Part shown: positions 1-11,030 of the stretch, in pieces
How positions within the stretch are numbered: the first letter of the stretch is position 1
How the letters are laid out: each line of letters begins with the position of its first letter
Origin: Phoronis australis
Taxonomy: Eukaryota > Phoronida > Phoronidae
Assembly: GCA_002633005.1 (NCBI GenBank)
Contig: NMRA01000097.1
Coordinates: 384,686-448,685, forward strand
DNA length: 64,000 nucleotides
Direction of reading: 5' to 3'
Made by a program: the position numbers and the translations under genes
The notes under the pieces: model-generated
The model's input: the letters and a program-made list of their open reading frames with translations, nothing else
Told to the model about the DNA's origin: nothing
Database searches by the model: none

Positions 1-845
1 GACACACGTTCGTTTCCAAGCCGCCATTTTACCCGACAAACTACACGTTGCCGAGTAAATTTATTGTTTCTTAGTCTACATTACGCAAGGGTGCGGAGTT
101 TGAGGTTGGTCATTTGGCAAATAATTCAAATTCCGCATCTCCATTATGCTCACCGTTAACTTCTTTCGAGCGCGATAACCACAAAGTATTTCAACTGACG
201 CCGCGTGATTAGGCAAAGTCGAATAGGGACAAAGTGAAGTGCGTGACCTGGAGCGTGACACTTGAATGAAGATGAGGTGGAGTTTGCAGGATGTGTGTCC
301 CATGTACGTTTTTGTTCGTCACCTGGCGTGATTTCACGTAACTTCCTCAGAATGGCGCCCGTTGTGCGAAGCTCAAGACAAGTGCCAACGATTTTCATCT
401 TTATGTTCGAGTTATCTTGACAAACTATTATCCAGAGTCATGTGTTAATTACAACCCCATGTTCATTTAAGCAGGTTACATTTAATGGTATTCGCTATAT
501 TTCGACTTATCCTATGAGGGTGTACTATCGCCCCTGTATGCCAGCAGTATCCAGGGCTACATGTACAGTATGTACATGTAATTGCCTAGTCGTGCTCAGT
601 TTTATAACCCTACATCTGTTCCAAAACTGCAGCTCTCATGACTAGGAACGAAAAGATATGTGCCTTACAGCACGCCAGTTTAGCACCTAATTAAGAGCTA
701 CACGGCGGATTATGACTGAGATGTTTGATGGATTACAAGAATCACATACACTTTTTACAATTTTGAGAACCTTATAGCACTTAATTGAATACAGGACCTG
801 CATGCGAGATTCCAAACAATCATTCCTTCTGCCACTCTGCTAATG
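1..845 (+). repeat. Copy of the CTHRC-module intron repeat
   Basis: This stretch matches 5230-5960 and 62370-63080 in order and orientation. Shared blocks include the GCCGTTAACTT and GAGCGCGATAACC region, the 'tcaactgacgcc..cgtgattaggcaa' region, and the 'gcacgccagtt.agca' region. Similarity fades near position 840, before an unrelated sequence. In the other two copies this DNA lies in the intron upstream (minus-strand sense) of a CTHRC-like middle exon, so another module may lie just left of the window. No coding exon is seen here. Confidence 0.75.
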
Positions 846-879
846 CACCTGTAACGGGGGCGGTACGACCAAGGCGCCC

Positions 880-1304
880 CGATTTTACGAGCCCGGTGCG
901 GACTGAGGGTGATATTGAAAACTAAAAGTTGGTGAATAATACATAAGTTTATTGTAAGAATATATGACTACAATATTTCACACTTACAAGCAATCCAGTT
1001 GTTCCATGATTTAGTATCGCAGCGTTGTGATTTATGCAGTTCTGATATACGGGCAAGCCAGTCGCTGATTAATACTTGTGTGTGCAAGAACGGGGCAATT
1101 TGGTTATTCAGATCCGAAAGGTGAGGTACAATCAAGCTCGGGAGGAGCCCGAGAATTGCTGGGGATAAACTATTGGCAACCAAGTTCGGGAGGAGCCCGA
1201 AAGCTGCACAAACAGTTGCAATTTGGTGTGAGTGAAGGTGTACATGTTTGCTTCTTGAGCTCTGCGACTGGACTCCTCGTGTCTGACAGAGACAAAGCTT
1301 AAGT
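880..1304. other. Spacer with an unrecognised minus-strand open frame and two hairpins
   Basis: A minus-strand frame at 968-1183 ends with SELHKSQRCDTKSWNNW followed by a short Cys-containing tail. It reads like the end of a real protein, but I do not recognise it. It runs leftward from the assembly gap, so an upstream part could be hidden. Two 17 bp hairpins sit inside the stretch at 1138-1200. Confidence 0.3.
1138..1200. repeat. Pair of 17 bp hairpins with a compensatory base change
   Basis: Two copies of an inverted repeat lie about 46 bp apart. The first is CTCGGGAGGAGCCCGAG and the second is TTCGGGAGGAGCCCGAA. The 6 bp stems and AGGAG loop are kept, and the outer pair changes from C-G to T-A on both sides at once. 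Confidence 0.6.
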
Positions 1305-1766
1305 NNNNNNNNNNNNNNNNNNNNNNNNNNNNNNNNNNNNNNNNNNNNNNNNNNNNNNNNNNNNNNNNNNNNNNNNNNNNNNNNNNNNNNNNNNNNNNNN
1401 NNNNNNNNNNNNNNNNNNNNNNNNNNNNNNNNNNNNNNNNNNNNNNNNNNNNNNNNNNNNNNNNNNNNNNNNNNNNNNNNNNNNNNNNNNNNNNNNNNNN
1501 NNNNNNNNNNNNNNNNNNNNNNNNNNNNNNNNNNNNNNNNNNNNNNNNNNNNNNNNNNNNNNNNNNNNNNNNNNNNNNNNNNNNNNNNNNNNNNNNNNNN
1601 NNNNNNNNNNNNNNNNNNNNNNNNNNNNNNNNNNNNNNNNNNNNNNNNNNNNNNNNNNNNNNNNNNNNNNNNNNNNNNNNNNNNNNNNNNNNNNNNNNNN
1701 NNNNNNNNNNNNNNNNNNNNNNNNNNNNNNNNNNNNNNNNNNNNNNNNNNNNNNNNNNNNNNNNNN
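1305..1766. other. Assembly gap (462 N)
   Basis: This is a run of undetermined bases. The true gap length may differ. Any protein frame that crosses it is meaningless. Confidence 0.99.
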
Positions 1767-1866
1767 TATATACAATTAAGTAGTATCTAAAATAAGTATT
1801 CCAATACTTAGACATGCTATTACAGATATATAAAAACAAAAATATTTACAGATTCAAGTAGGGAAA

Positions 1867-2157
1867 TCAGATGCAACAATATTGATAAACGGTACATAAA
1901 AATTTGCTAACGTTGCTTAGGAGGAATTTGTTGAGAACAAAGTCAAGGTTAGGACTACCATTCAGTAATAATGTGACTCTAGTAGGGATATTATTACAAG
2001 AATTGAGAGCGTTAACAATTGATTGGTTATCATTGAGTGCACGAAAGAGTGAGTCTCTCAGGGATTCGATGAGGGGACATTTGAAGAAAATATGAGGATA
2101 AGATTGATGGTCACCACATTTACAGTTTGGAGAGACATTACTAAAGTTGTGTTCCAT
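1867..2157 (-). pseudogene. Non-LTR retrotransposon C-terminal fragment (Cys/His knuckle)
   Basis: The minus-strand frame of 96 codons carries a CKCGDHQSYPHIFFKC motif near residue 13. This matches the zinc-binding C-x-CG...H-x4-C signature that follows the reverse transcriptase domain in many LINE-type ORF2 proteins, usually ahead of the stop codon. No reverse transcriptase or endonuclease core is seen upstream (higher coordinates), and the frame meets a stop just before the first Met. It is therefore a 5'-truncated dead copy. A 3' AT-rich tail runs to the assembly gap. Confidence 0.55.
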
Positions 2158-2240
2158 AAGATGGATTCATTGCAAGTTCGCCAAGATCTCCCAAGTTTTC
2201 ACGAAATGTCGATTTTAAACCAATTGCTCAACCCCACTAG

Positions 2241-2600
2241 TTGTCACTAGCGAAAGTCTTACGTTACGGGATGAGCCTTGATACCTCTTGTGTCTCATTT
2301 CTAGCAAAATGTGTACTTATACGAATACCATCAATGTTTATTCGAATAGACAGAGAAAATGGCGATGACATACGAAAATTTGCTAATCGGCCGAGCATTA
2401 GATTCACCCATTGCGTCATCCTTAATTTCGAAGGCTTTCACAGAAGGAGAACAACTTACTCGACTTTGGTGACAATTGGCATCTACGAAGACAATCCCAA
2501 AACAGGAAATTGTTTAAATGCATAAAACGCGCTCAAGTCTATCGCCACTGATGCAATTCGTGCATTTACGTTATCAAATAATTTAGGCTAGGGTAAGATC
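2241..2600 (+). repeat. Degraded repeat related to 53540-53740
   Basis: The segment at 2400-2515 aligns with 53610-53735. Shared blocks are 'ttcacccRttgcgtcc', 'tgacaattggcaWctacgaaGgcaatcc' and the following A-rich stretch. The plus-strand reading contains TIGIYEDNPKTGN here and TIGNYEGNPKTKN at the other site. I do not recognise the family. It is probably a fragment of a transposable element. Confidence 0.4.
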
Positions 2601-2617
2601 GAGTCAGCACACGTGCT

Positions 2618-2763
2618 TTAGTCCACAGGGAATACTTCGTTGACCATCATACGGCTACTCGATTGCAAGCTGGTGTAAGCGTCGTTGTAGTTTTGTCCAG
2701 GACACGTCTGTACGTGCAGTTTAATGCTGTATTTCCCTGCTGGAAGTTCGCAGTATCCACCAA
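2618..2763 (-). CDS. CTHRC1-like domain, terminal exon with stop
   Basis: The acceptor reads CATTTGCAG then TTGGTGGATACTGC, in phase 1. It encodes (F)GGYCELPAGKYSIKLHV followed by a Cys, a DAYTS motif and a MMVNEVF end, then a stop codon. This matches the last segment of the CTHRC1 C-terminal domain, which has the order EGLC, an alternating hydrophobic strand, a TGW-type motif and an acidic IIIEE end. The role of vertebrate CTHRC1 (secreted, matrix and Wnt/PCP-linked) is known, but the role here is not. It should splice to the middle exon at 4706-4919, whose phase-1 donor leaves a T and so completes an F codon. The second W and the usual TGW are lost (TSLQ instead), so the tail has diverged. 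No polyadenylation signal was assigned. Confidence 0.72.
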
Positions 2764-3654
2764 CTGCAAATGAAGGGACACAGAATATATTCATACTAAA
2801 GAGCACAATTAAAAAAAAATCCATGCTACGGCTGGCCTTGGAAGAAGGCTACCTACCTTGAGGTTGTGAGAATTGGAGTTTTCCACCCGAAAGCCCGAGC
2901 TGCTCTTAGTTGGCTAAGACAAAGCTCTAGCAACTGTTTGCTTATGGAACAAAAACAGTAAAATCTAAGCCAAAATTCATTATAATTTCAGACTAACCGA
3001 TCAGTTATCAAACAAACCTTTCACTTTTCAATCGTGCTTTTTGTATAATTTGGCGTGAGTTTGTTTTTCTGACTTTTTTCTAGGGAACGCATTCCTTAGC
3101 ATGGCATTAGCCCAGTAGGAACGTGTAACACTGATCTTTTGTGGGTTAAATACCACGACTTCTAAAAAAAACAATGTTATCAATACATGAGCGCACCCAG
3201 AGGAGCTCGGAGGCTCGAACGAGCCCCTCATTTGGCGAAATGGGCAAAAAGATATAATGCCTCAGAGAAACAAAAAGACCGAAAACGAAGCAAAAGAGTA
3301 AAAAGTCAACTGAATCGGCGAATGCACAATTCATAGACGCGAACGTACCCCGTTTTTAGTGAACGGCACACGATTTTGGTAAAACGTCCACATTCTCAAA
3401 AATTCGAGCAACCCTGTTTAGGCTGGCCTCGTTCAAGCAAATGAAACAAACAATACACTTTTCTGAAAGTTGTCTGCGATACTATTTAGTCTTAGCGTGT
3501 TTTGTTTAATGATCATTATATCATTGCCGAGTCTCTGTTGGCAAAAATGCAGGGAACTTGGTTATTGAACGGTTTGCGATATTTCATGGTATCGACTTAC
3601 ATTTCCTCTCGATATCTCCAAAACTGTTAGGTTATGTGCAATTATGTTAAGTAT

Positions 3655-4575
3655 TGATTTAAAACTCCTCGACCTCCAAACCCCGTGAACCACACACCAC
3701 AAGACCCCTTCCACCCACGACCCTATTGTTCCACGATCCCCTTCACCCACGGCCCGCAACCCCTTCGAACCAATATACACAAGGTTGACCCTACATGTAT
3801 CCGAACATAGAAAGAGCTCTGAGCTGCAGGACAAACGAGTAGGGTCGTAAGTCGCCAGCCCTTTTTGCAATTAAAAGAATCGAATTGGCAAGTTTAAACG
3901 CCAACATCAGAATAAATAAGGCGATCAAACGTTATAAACGTCGTTCCCGGTGAAGTTTATCGTCACGTCTGCTCTTCAGTCGATGTCGGTTTAAGCTTTT
4001 TAGGAGAGTGCGATTAACTGACGAATACGCAATTTCTTCAGTAGATACAATTTGAACAAAACACCCGTTAACTAAAAAGTCTCTAAGGTTACACGTAGTA
4101 CATTGGAAGCAAAGTTTACAATGGTAAGCAAACAGTAAACATGTGTAGTTATATCCATTCGCGTCAACGTACTCTCTCACTAAGTTTTTTAGAACAGCGC
4201 CGTTGGTAGAGGATCGCGGAACTATTTGCGTAATAATAAAGATACCACGCTCCCCATTCGCCATCTAAGACCATGTTTTGCGCCACTGCTTGTTTTTATC
4301 TACCAGACTTTCGCCAGAGCACGCTCACAATTCACAATTTCTAATTATATTCTGACTCGATTTTCAATTTTAAACCAGCATACGTGAGCCACCGTACAGC
4401 AGATTTGCGCGCCACCGTACAGCAGATTTGCGCGCATGTCAAGCATATAGGAAAGTCATTCAGCGACGTAATATGAAATGTGTTAAGATACATCTATTGC
4501 CACGGGTGGTGGATCGAGGGTGTTGTGGGTAGTGGATCGTGGGGGATGAGGGTCGAGAGGATTTTAGAATAATAC
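3655..4575. mobile_element. Inverted-repeat element with CGACCC-type ends (copy 1)
   Basis: The left end is C-rich, made of short units such as CCACCCACGACCC and CCTCGACCTCC. The right end is the G-rich counterpart (GGGTCGAGAGG, GGATCGTGGGG). The ends therefore form a long imperfect terminal inverted repeat built of 10-13 bp sub-units. The interior (about 3790-4480) recurs at 26490-27060 and 61090-61600 with blocks such as 'tcgaRtYggcaagtttRaa' and 'gtctgctcttcagY'. The copy at 26380-27180 sits in unrelated flanks, which points to mobility. No intact transposase is seen, so it looks non-autonomous. Confidence 0.6.
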
Positions 4576-4705
4576 TTTTCTTAAAACTCGTTTAATTCGA
4601 GTGAACATTTCTCCCGTCGGAAATGACAGTCGTTGATACGCAGAGTGGAGGTTGGTTTCGCGTTATAATACTTCATGAAAGTGTAGATTTCGAGAACACT
4701 CTTAC

Positions 4706-4919
4706 ACAGTGAAGTATGATGTCGGTTATCGGCTGCGTTGTCCGTCCTTCTGAGCATTCTGTGATAAACCACTGTTGAAATAGGTCCAGGCGTTGAGCAT
4801 TCGGCTCCGTTAAAGGTCAGGTACCATCGAGAACATCCAGGTGAGCTAAACTGTCGCAGATCTCCGTTAAATTGCACCGCTAGAAAACTTTGAGATGATC
4901 TCTTGGTGTATGTGACCGA
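4706..4919 (-). CDS. CTHRC1-like domain, middle exon (copy A)
   Basis: The acceptor ATATCGTCCGCAG precedes a phase-0 start, and the donor T|GTAAGAG ends in phase 1. The 214 nt exon encodes SVTYTKRSSQSFLAVQFNG, then [20 protein letters not shown], then a variable tail ending HHTSL. The core matches the CTHRC1 signature (ALRV.F.G.L....[25 protein letters not shown]). One of the paired cysteines before RWY is kept (GCSRWY). The exon at 61901-62114 is the same length with no indel and a nearly identical core. Its neighbours on the minus strand are the N-half exon 6826-6932 (phase 0 end) and the terminal exon 2618-2763 (phase 1 start), so all three can splice in frame. Confidence 0.82.
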
Positions 4920-6825
4920 CTGCGGACGATATGAAGTATACAAGAACATAGCATTGAAGAGCTACCTGAATGTCATACCTTAGTGCGGAAATGAGCACAA
5001 GTAGGTCATGCTCTAGGCAATACGTACATCGTGGCCACTCAGTTGGCAAGATAGTGTGTACATGTACAACACTTTCCCTAAGCTTTCTTTATTGATTTCG
5101 ACCCGTGCATTTTAAACGGGCGGTATGCGAAATGCTCTCATGAGCTAAGAAGTTTTCACATCGTAAAATACTTTTAACTTTAAAAGTATCACCTAAACAG
5201 CGCCTACTTTTCAGCGATCCTTTCTTGTTCTTATATACATCACTGCGGGAATTACATGTAAGATGGCTAATTGTCAAACATTTCAAACTCCACATTTTGG
5301 TTGCCGTTAACTTTTTTGAGCGCGATAACCATAAGTATTTCAACTGACGCCACGTGATTAGGCAAGGACTAGCGCGACACTACATAAAGCGCGAGACCTG
5401 GCACGTGATTGTTTAAAAATAGCATGGAACGATGAGGTGGACTTCATAAGATGTGTGTCTCTTGTACATTTTGATCGGCAACAGACGTGAATTCCACGTA
5501 ACTTTCTCAAATTGGCACTTCTTGAGGGAAGTTCAGGTCACCGGCTGCGATTTTCATTGATATGTCAAAGTTATGTTGACTAAGTTGTATCGAGAGTCAT
5601 GTGCATATAAGAATGATTCATTGGATTATAATCGATGTATTTTGAGTAATTCTACTGAGTGCACTATCGCCCTTTAAGCCAGCGGTATCCAGGCAGATGT
5701 AATTCCCTAGTCGTGCCCAGGTTTACAAGCCATGAATCTTTTTGAAACTGCAGCTCATATGACCACGAACGAAATGGCATGCGCGTTGCAGCACGCCAGT
5801 TAAGCATCTCATTCAGACCTACATGTTCACGGCTGATTTGTTGATGGATAACACAAACATAAACGTTTTACAATGTTGAGAACTTTGGAGCGTTTAAGTG
5901 GATACTTCAACTACTTGCGTGATTCCAAACAATCTTCGTTCTGCCCCTCCCTTAATGCACCATTGACATCCATGAAAGCAGGTTTCGACTAAAACCCATA
6001 ATTAGTGTGTCAAAGGAGAGGTATTGCAGTTCTTGGAGATTGGGGCTTTCCGAACAGATGTGGTGCAACTCGTCTAAAGCGGAGGTTAAACGCTTGACGA
6101 TGTGCAGTCTTACTATGGACCTATCAAAATTTGCTGGCTCCAAATATCCGAGAGTTATTGGGGATAAAAAGCGAGTGGTCCATAGACTTAAGCGGAAATT
6201 TTCGTGAGTACCTTCATCTGTCAATTTATTTTTCTGTGTCACAAAATAAAATATTTCTGATCCGTACTTTAAAAAGTTACCGAGTTTTTAGTTACACGTT
6301 ATCTGTAAAAACGATGTTCATATGGTTTAAACGATCAAATGTGTTGAACTGTAGAGGCCTGAGTAAACAATGGTATTAACCACAAGCTAAGACACATTTT
6401 CAGGTATTTACTTAGAGCTGGAAGCAAATGTTGTTGATAACATTTGTTAATGGGCTGAACCGTTCATTATACTTTCTACCATTTCAATTGTTGAACCTTG
6501 CCCGTTTGGCTTGTCCGTTTTGGAAAACCTGAGGGAAACTGTTTGGAAACGTTTTATTTTCCAAGTCAGTTGAGTGCAAAGAGTTTTTTCAAAACTAATG
6601 TAGTTCAAATAAGATGTCTAGCAACTTTTGAAGACCTCAATTGTCCCACTCAATTATTTGTAACAATCGTCGAAAATGGTATAAAGTTTGTCATTCACTC
6701 GCTCTATTGGGAAAATTGTTGCCTAGGGAAGAGCAAAAATCGTGAATACAATCCACGAGGATTTCAATACTTAGGTTACACTTTGCAGGCATGCAAACCC
6801 CGTTCCGACTAGACTGTTTACTTAC

Positions 6826-6932
6826 AGCACGTTCAATATGCCCGTTGTCTGTATCGTCTTCCAAAGCTAACCAACTCCATTGGTGAAAGTTGTACTCGGG
6901 CAATCGTTGGGTGCTACCGTCTCGTGTCACGA
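6826..6932 (-). CDS. CTHRC1-like domain, N-half exon
   Basis: The acceptor TTTTGCCAACAG gives a phase-1 start and the donor GCT|GTAAGT a phase-0 end (107 nt). The exon encodes VTRDGSTQRLPEYNFHQWSW then LALEDDTDNGHIERA. This fits the start of the CTHRC1 globular domain (N-[YF]-x-Q-C-x-W...D-x-G-x-I), with Trp in place of the usual Cys after Gln. Its phase-0 end matches the phase-0 start of 4706-4919, about 1.9 kb downstream. The next exon-like unit upstream, 7212-7364, can donate in phase 1. This allows the two CTHRC domains to be fused in one protein. Confidence 0.65.
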
Positions 6933-7211
6933 CTGTTGGCAAAAAATATCGTGTACTAGACATTTCCCAACAACCAATGCAAAAAACTGCTGTCACCGAA
7001 CAACGCAATACTGTCTAAAATTTTCCACAGTATTTAGAAACCTATTTACAGCACAAAAGCCGCACATTTTTCTCTAACTATAACTATTTGCCGTGTATGG
7101 AGGAACTTCACGTGTTCTAGTAAAACCACTAACAGTCAAAATATGTACACATAAACACTTTAGAGCGTCATTTCAGAATTGAAAACTCCTGTATCTTTTT
7201 AACAGCGGTAC

Positions 7212-7364
7212 CTGCACTGATGTCAAGGTCATAGCGAATTTCTTCCACGATAATTTTGCTTCTTGATCTAAAGCCGGTTTCTCCAGAGATAGAGCCCGTC
7301 ACTCTGGCAACATGAATTTCAATGGATCTCAATCCTGTTTGGATGTTGTCGCACAAGCCTTCAA
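7212..7364 (-). CDS. CTHRC1-like domain, last-type exon (internal or terminal)
   Basis: The acceptor TTTCTTTTCCCGTAG precedes (V)EGLCDNIQTGLRSIEIHV, then a segment ending SKIIVEEI. This matches the EGLC...IIIEE end of the CTHRC1 domain more closely than the exon at 2618-2763. If unspliced, the frame runs to a stop at 7168. If the weak GCAG|GTACCG donor at 7211 is used, the exon is 153 nt, phase 1 to 1, and leads into the N-half exon 236 bp away. The parallel exon at 32776-32931 is 156 nt with a strong phase-1 donor, which favours splicing. Which end is real cannot be settled from sequence alone. Confidence 0.65.
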
Positions 7365-7374
7365 CTACGGGAAA

Positions 7375-8755
7375 AGAAACAAATCCACCAATCTTGCGGG
7401 AAAGTATTTTATTTATTTTAAAATCTCACTCGATGTGTTCAAAAACACGCTGTAGTTCAGCAGGTCAACTTCCCAACACACACAGTGTTCTTATAGGCCT
7501 ACATTAGGTCCTCGACAAATCACAGTGGTGACAAGAATATGAATCTGACGATCGGTCATACCCTTTCCGCTGTTTCGTTTAATCAACAAATTTTAGCGGG
7601 AAATGCAGACAGTCAGAGAAATGTTTAGCTCCTCGTTCTTGAATTAAGCGACTGAAATATCCGACACTTGAACGCATTTCCCATCACATGTCAATGGTCA
7701 AATTACGGACTGTTGTAAATTCTTTCTGAAATAAAAATCTAATCACAACTAATTCCCATCTCACTTAATTTTGCCAACTCAAGGTACAGTGTACTTGACG
7801 TTTATACTGATTTTAAAGAACTCAACTAGGAATTTCATCCCTAATGGACGCACAATGTTCACATCGCCAGCATACCCCCCCCCCCAAAAAAAAAAGGTTT
7901 TTATTTCCAAATACAGCACATGAAATCGAATGAAACATGCATATAACTTGTATATATGCAATGAGTTATAATTGATGCAAATCATGAATGTGGAGACAAT
8001 TTAGATGACGCAAATCCAAGGTACACCATCGAAACAGAAATCCTGATGTAAAACAGATATCCCGGAGTCTAAAACAGACTCATGCACCTTCAAAACAGCT
8101 AACCAGCCCGAAAAGAACTCGAAGCTTGACCTTTAAAACAGGACCCCGAGTGTTAGAACAGGTCATCAAGGGACAGAAACACCACTCGCACATTCTACCA
8201 CACATCGTTTGATGAAAAATATCACCTCCATCAAGTGCTTGTTGATATGTTTTAACCTGATGATTTCAGACAACTTATGGCGGACAGGCGTTATAAGTTT
8301 TTGCTGCCACAGTTGCGGGGCGATCTTTGGGGTCGACTTTCGGCACTAGGAAATGTTGCGTCACCTATAGGGCACTTTCATTTTTCCCAAATTCTAAATT
8401 CAATCGCTGCTCTTCTTCCACGAGGTTTCGTAAATGTTACAACAAATTATAGAACAATGACACTCGAAACCCGAAATAATATTCATAATAAATAAGATAT
8501 ATAGTGTTGAGAGTATCAGTAACGATTATATCGGAATTCGCCAAAGACAAGTTGCACGACCTCTACCGATAGAAACATCTAACAGAGTCAATATAAGTCA
8601 CATGTACGTACATATTAGTATTGACAATTTTAACAATCAAATGCAGAAAACAACTGGAAAGTACTAGAAGTTGCTTTAACTGCAACGACTTCCGATCAAA
8701 ATTCATATTTTCGGAGTGGTTAGCTGTGAAGGAGTCTGTTTAAGTACTAGTCCAC
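7375..8755. other. Non-coding stretch, nothing recognised
   Basis: No exon of the local gene family, RNA gene or transposon signature was seen. A short C-then-A homopolymer lies at 7867-7893. Small open frames here are unsupported. Confidence 0.5.
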
Positions 8756-11030
8756 GAGAGCACCAGCCATGAGCGACAAGGTGGGGGTCAGCCGATTTTC
8801 ACCAAATTTGGCACATAGGTAGTCCTATGGGATCTATACACAGCGGTAAAATATTTCTTCAAAATATTACGTTTTTCTAAAGTTATAGGCTCAAACACAT
8901 TTTACGGCTTCGCAGCCATGTTTTCACGGTATAAAAACTGTCCAGATTTAACTGTTCGTATTTTTCCTTGAATGAAAGCTATTGAGTTATAATTCACTTG
9001 GCATTGTTTAGTGGTGTCTGTAGATTGTTACACAGATGTCTTGAAACACGATTCTGATTTACCACCCTCATTTAGTAGTTTTACTACACTACCCCCCGTT
9101 ATGCCATTTTGAGGTTGTGTTAAGTACACTGCTGTACCAAATCTGCTCCCACTGTTACGAGAATGAAACTTAGCCAAAATGTTGACAAAACATGTTACTT
9201 TCATTTCATAAAATAAAAACTTTGTCAGCCAGTTTATTAGTTATACATTTTGGTACCTCAAATGTACTAAAATGAGAAATTTTCATATATCTTAGATCGA
9301 TGCGTGAGCACCGTAAAATCCGATTGTCCTTCATGTTTCTCGATATTTTGCAACAAGTTAGTTCCTCCTGAATGTTTTGAACGTTTTACTACTTACCACT
9401 TAGGGCTACAGTACTCCTAATTACCGTACATGGCTTCATTTTGTAACAAGGCGATTATGTCCTCCACAGTGAACAGGGTTAGACATGAACTCGACAAATG
9501 TTGGTTATTTTGATTTACAGTTGTTTTACTTTGCAATTTCCTCATGGGTATTTCTTCACACATATTCAAGTCAGATTTTCTGTTGATCAAATATTCATGC
9601 AGTGCATTGTAATATCAAATGAATGATACGTTTGGTTGCATGACCGCAATTTTTCCCACGACTTAAAACAAAAGACCGCAGAAATTTTCCTGACGAAATA
9701 CCGGGTTTGCAGTTCTGTAAAAACATTCGAATGACAAGACAATCTCCACCACTGTCCGTGGCAATTTGTCGCATGTTTTTCGCCCATCCGTCCTATCACT
9801 GTTTTCCTTTGTTGTGTCATTGTTGGATATAACAACACAGGTCGCATGGATATAGGACCTTGCGTACATCAGACCGTTGCCGAGAAGTGCTCGTCATTAT
9901 ATCTTTATTATAACAACGGGAACCATGATGATGCTAATTTATTGTTTTCTATGCGACAAGGTTTGCCGTGGATGACCACAGAAGAGGAATCCCAAAGTAT
10001 CCATAGACAATGGCCACGCACCTTAGTTACTATTACCGCGCACACGAATCCTTTCCGTGGAACCTAAACACCAAATTTTTGAATCCGTGTATTGTGTTGT
10101 ATTGCTCATGGTACGACTTCAGACTCTGTTGTATTAAGATTCCAATCCCCAACCTTGTTATATATAGTTTGAGTAAAATTTCTAGACAATGCAGGTTTAT
10201 GAATTTATTCTCCTTCAAATGAAGAGTGAAAATCAAATTCTGCACAGTTTTTTTTTAAGTAATCACTTATTGGAAGATCACACATCTAAAAAATAAAACA
10301 ACGTTTGACAATTTTATTCATTATCTTATTTGAAAATTGCCTACCTCACAGGCAAATCATCTAACTTGAAAATATTCCTAGTGAAAAAATATAAAATACC
10401 AACTAGGGACTTGTGTACTACAAAATATGTTTTCGTAACACAATGCAAAAATAACTGAACAGTCAAAAGTGCAAATGTTATGACTCTAATAAAAAAATGC
10501 CTTCTAGATCTTTTCAACACTCTAATTGCTACAGGACAGAGTCAACCACACAAAGCTCATAAAGTCAGGGAATTACATTTAAGGTGATGTAGTCTCATTG
10601 CGCAATATCGCTGACAACACTGGAAATCTCTTCTTCACAAACTAAAGGTACTGTACATGTAGCTGTATTTACCACATCAATGTTCTTATCAAAACTAACC
10701 ACCACAAAATGTTTCAGTAATATATACCCATTTACAAACAAAAATCTATAATGGTAATTAAAATGCGGAAACATAATTTCAGATCAATTACGCATCTTCA
10801 AGGAAAAGGAATAGTACAGTGGTCAGAAGTCATCTAAATGTGATGGCGACACTGAGAAATCCTGTCAGACCAAAAAATCCAGTGGCTAAACAAAATGAAC
10901 AATGTACCATTACCATTTGGCCCAGGATCATGATCCGTGCCTGGACAAAAATTCAGTCTTAGACTAGGTAAATTTTAGATTTGTGCTGTTCACACAAGCA
11001 GGTTTGGTGCAAAGAAAGCTTGCGACAACA
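8756..11030. other. Non-coding stretch with a weak repeat
   Basis: No convincing gene was seen. A 20 bp block near 8775 (GACAAGGTGGGGGTCAGCC) resembles the reverse strand near 13070-13095, so both may be remnants of one dispersed element. The rest is AT-rich spacer. Confidence 0.4.

Larger units (their letters stand above)
2828..6640. repeat. Segmental copy of the CTHRC module (copy A)
   Basis: This segment is colinear with 60036-63960 for about 3.8 kb, including the CTHRC-like middle exon and flanking introns. Shared landmarks are 'gccttggaagaaggct', 'gcaactgtttgcttatggaac', the inverted-repeat element described at 3655-4575, the exon at 4706-4919, 'agtaggtcatgct', 'cctaagctttc' and 'gcacgccagttaagcatctcatt'. 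Introns differ by many substitutions and indels while the exon has none, so the duplication is not recent and the exon has been under constraint. Confidence 0.85.

Noticed and set aside
1132-1839. Long minus-strand frame across the gap
   Set aside because: It is open only because undetermined bases cannot contain stop codons.
3932-4264. 110-codon minus-strand frame with similar frames at 61282-61533 and 26488-26838
   Set aside because: The three sites are copies of the same non-autonomous element. The frames differ in length and shift relative to each other, so the likeness is at DNA level only.
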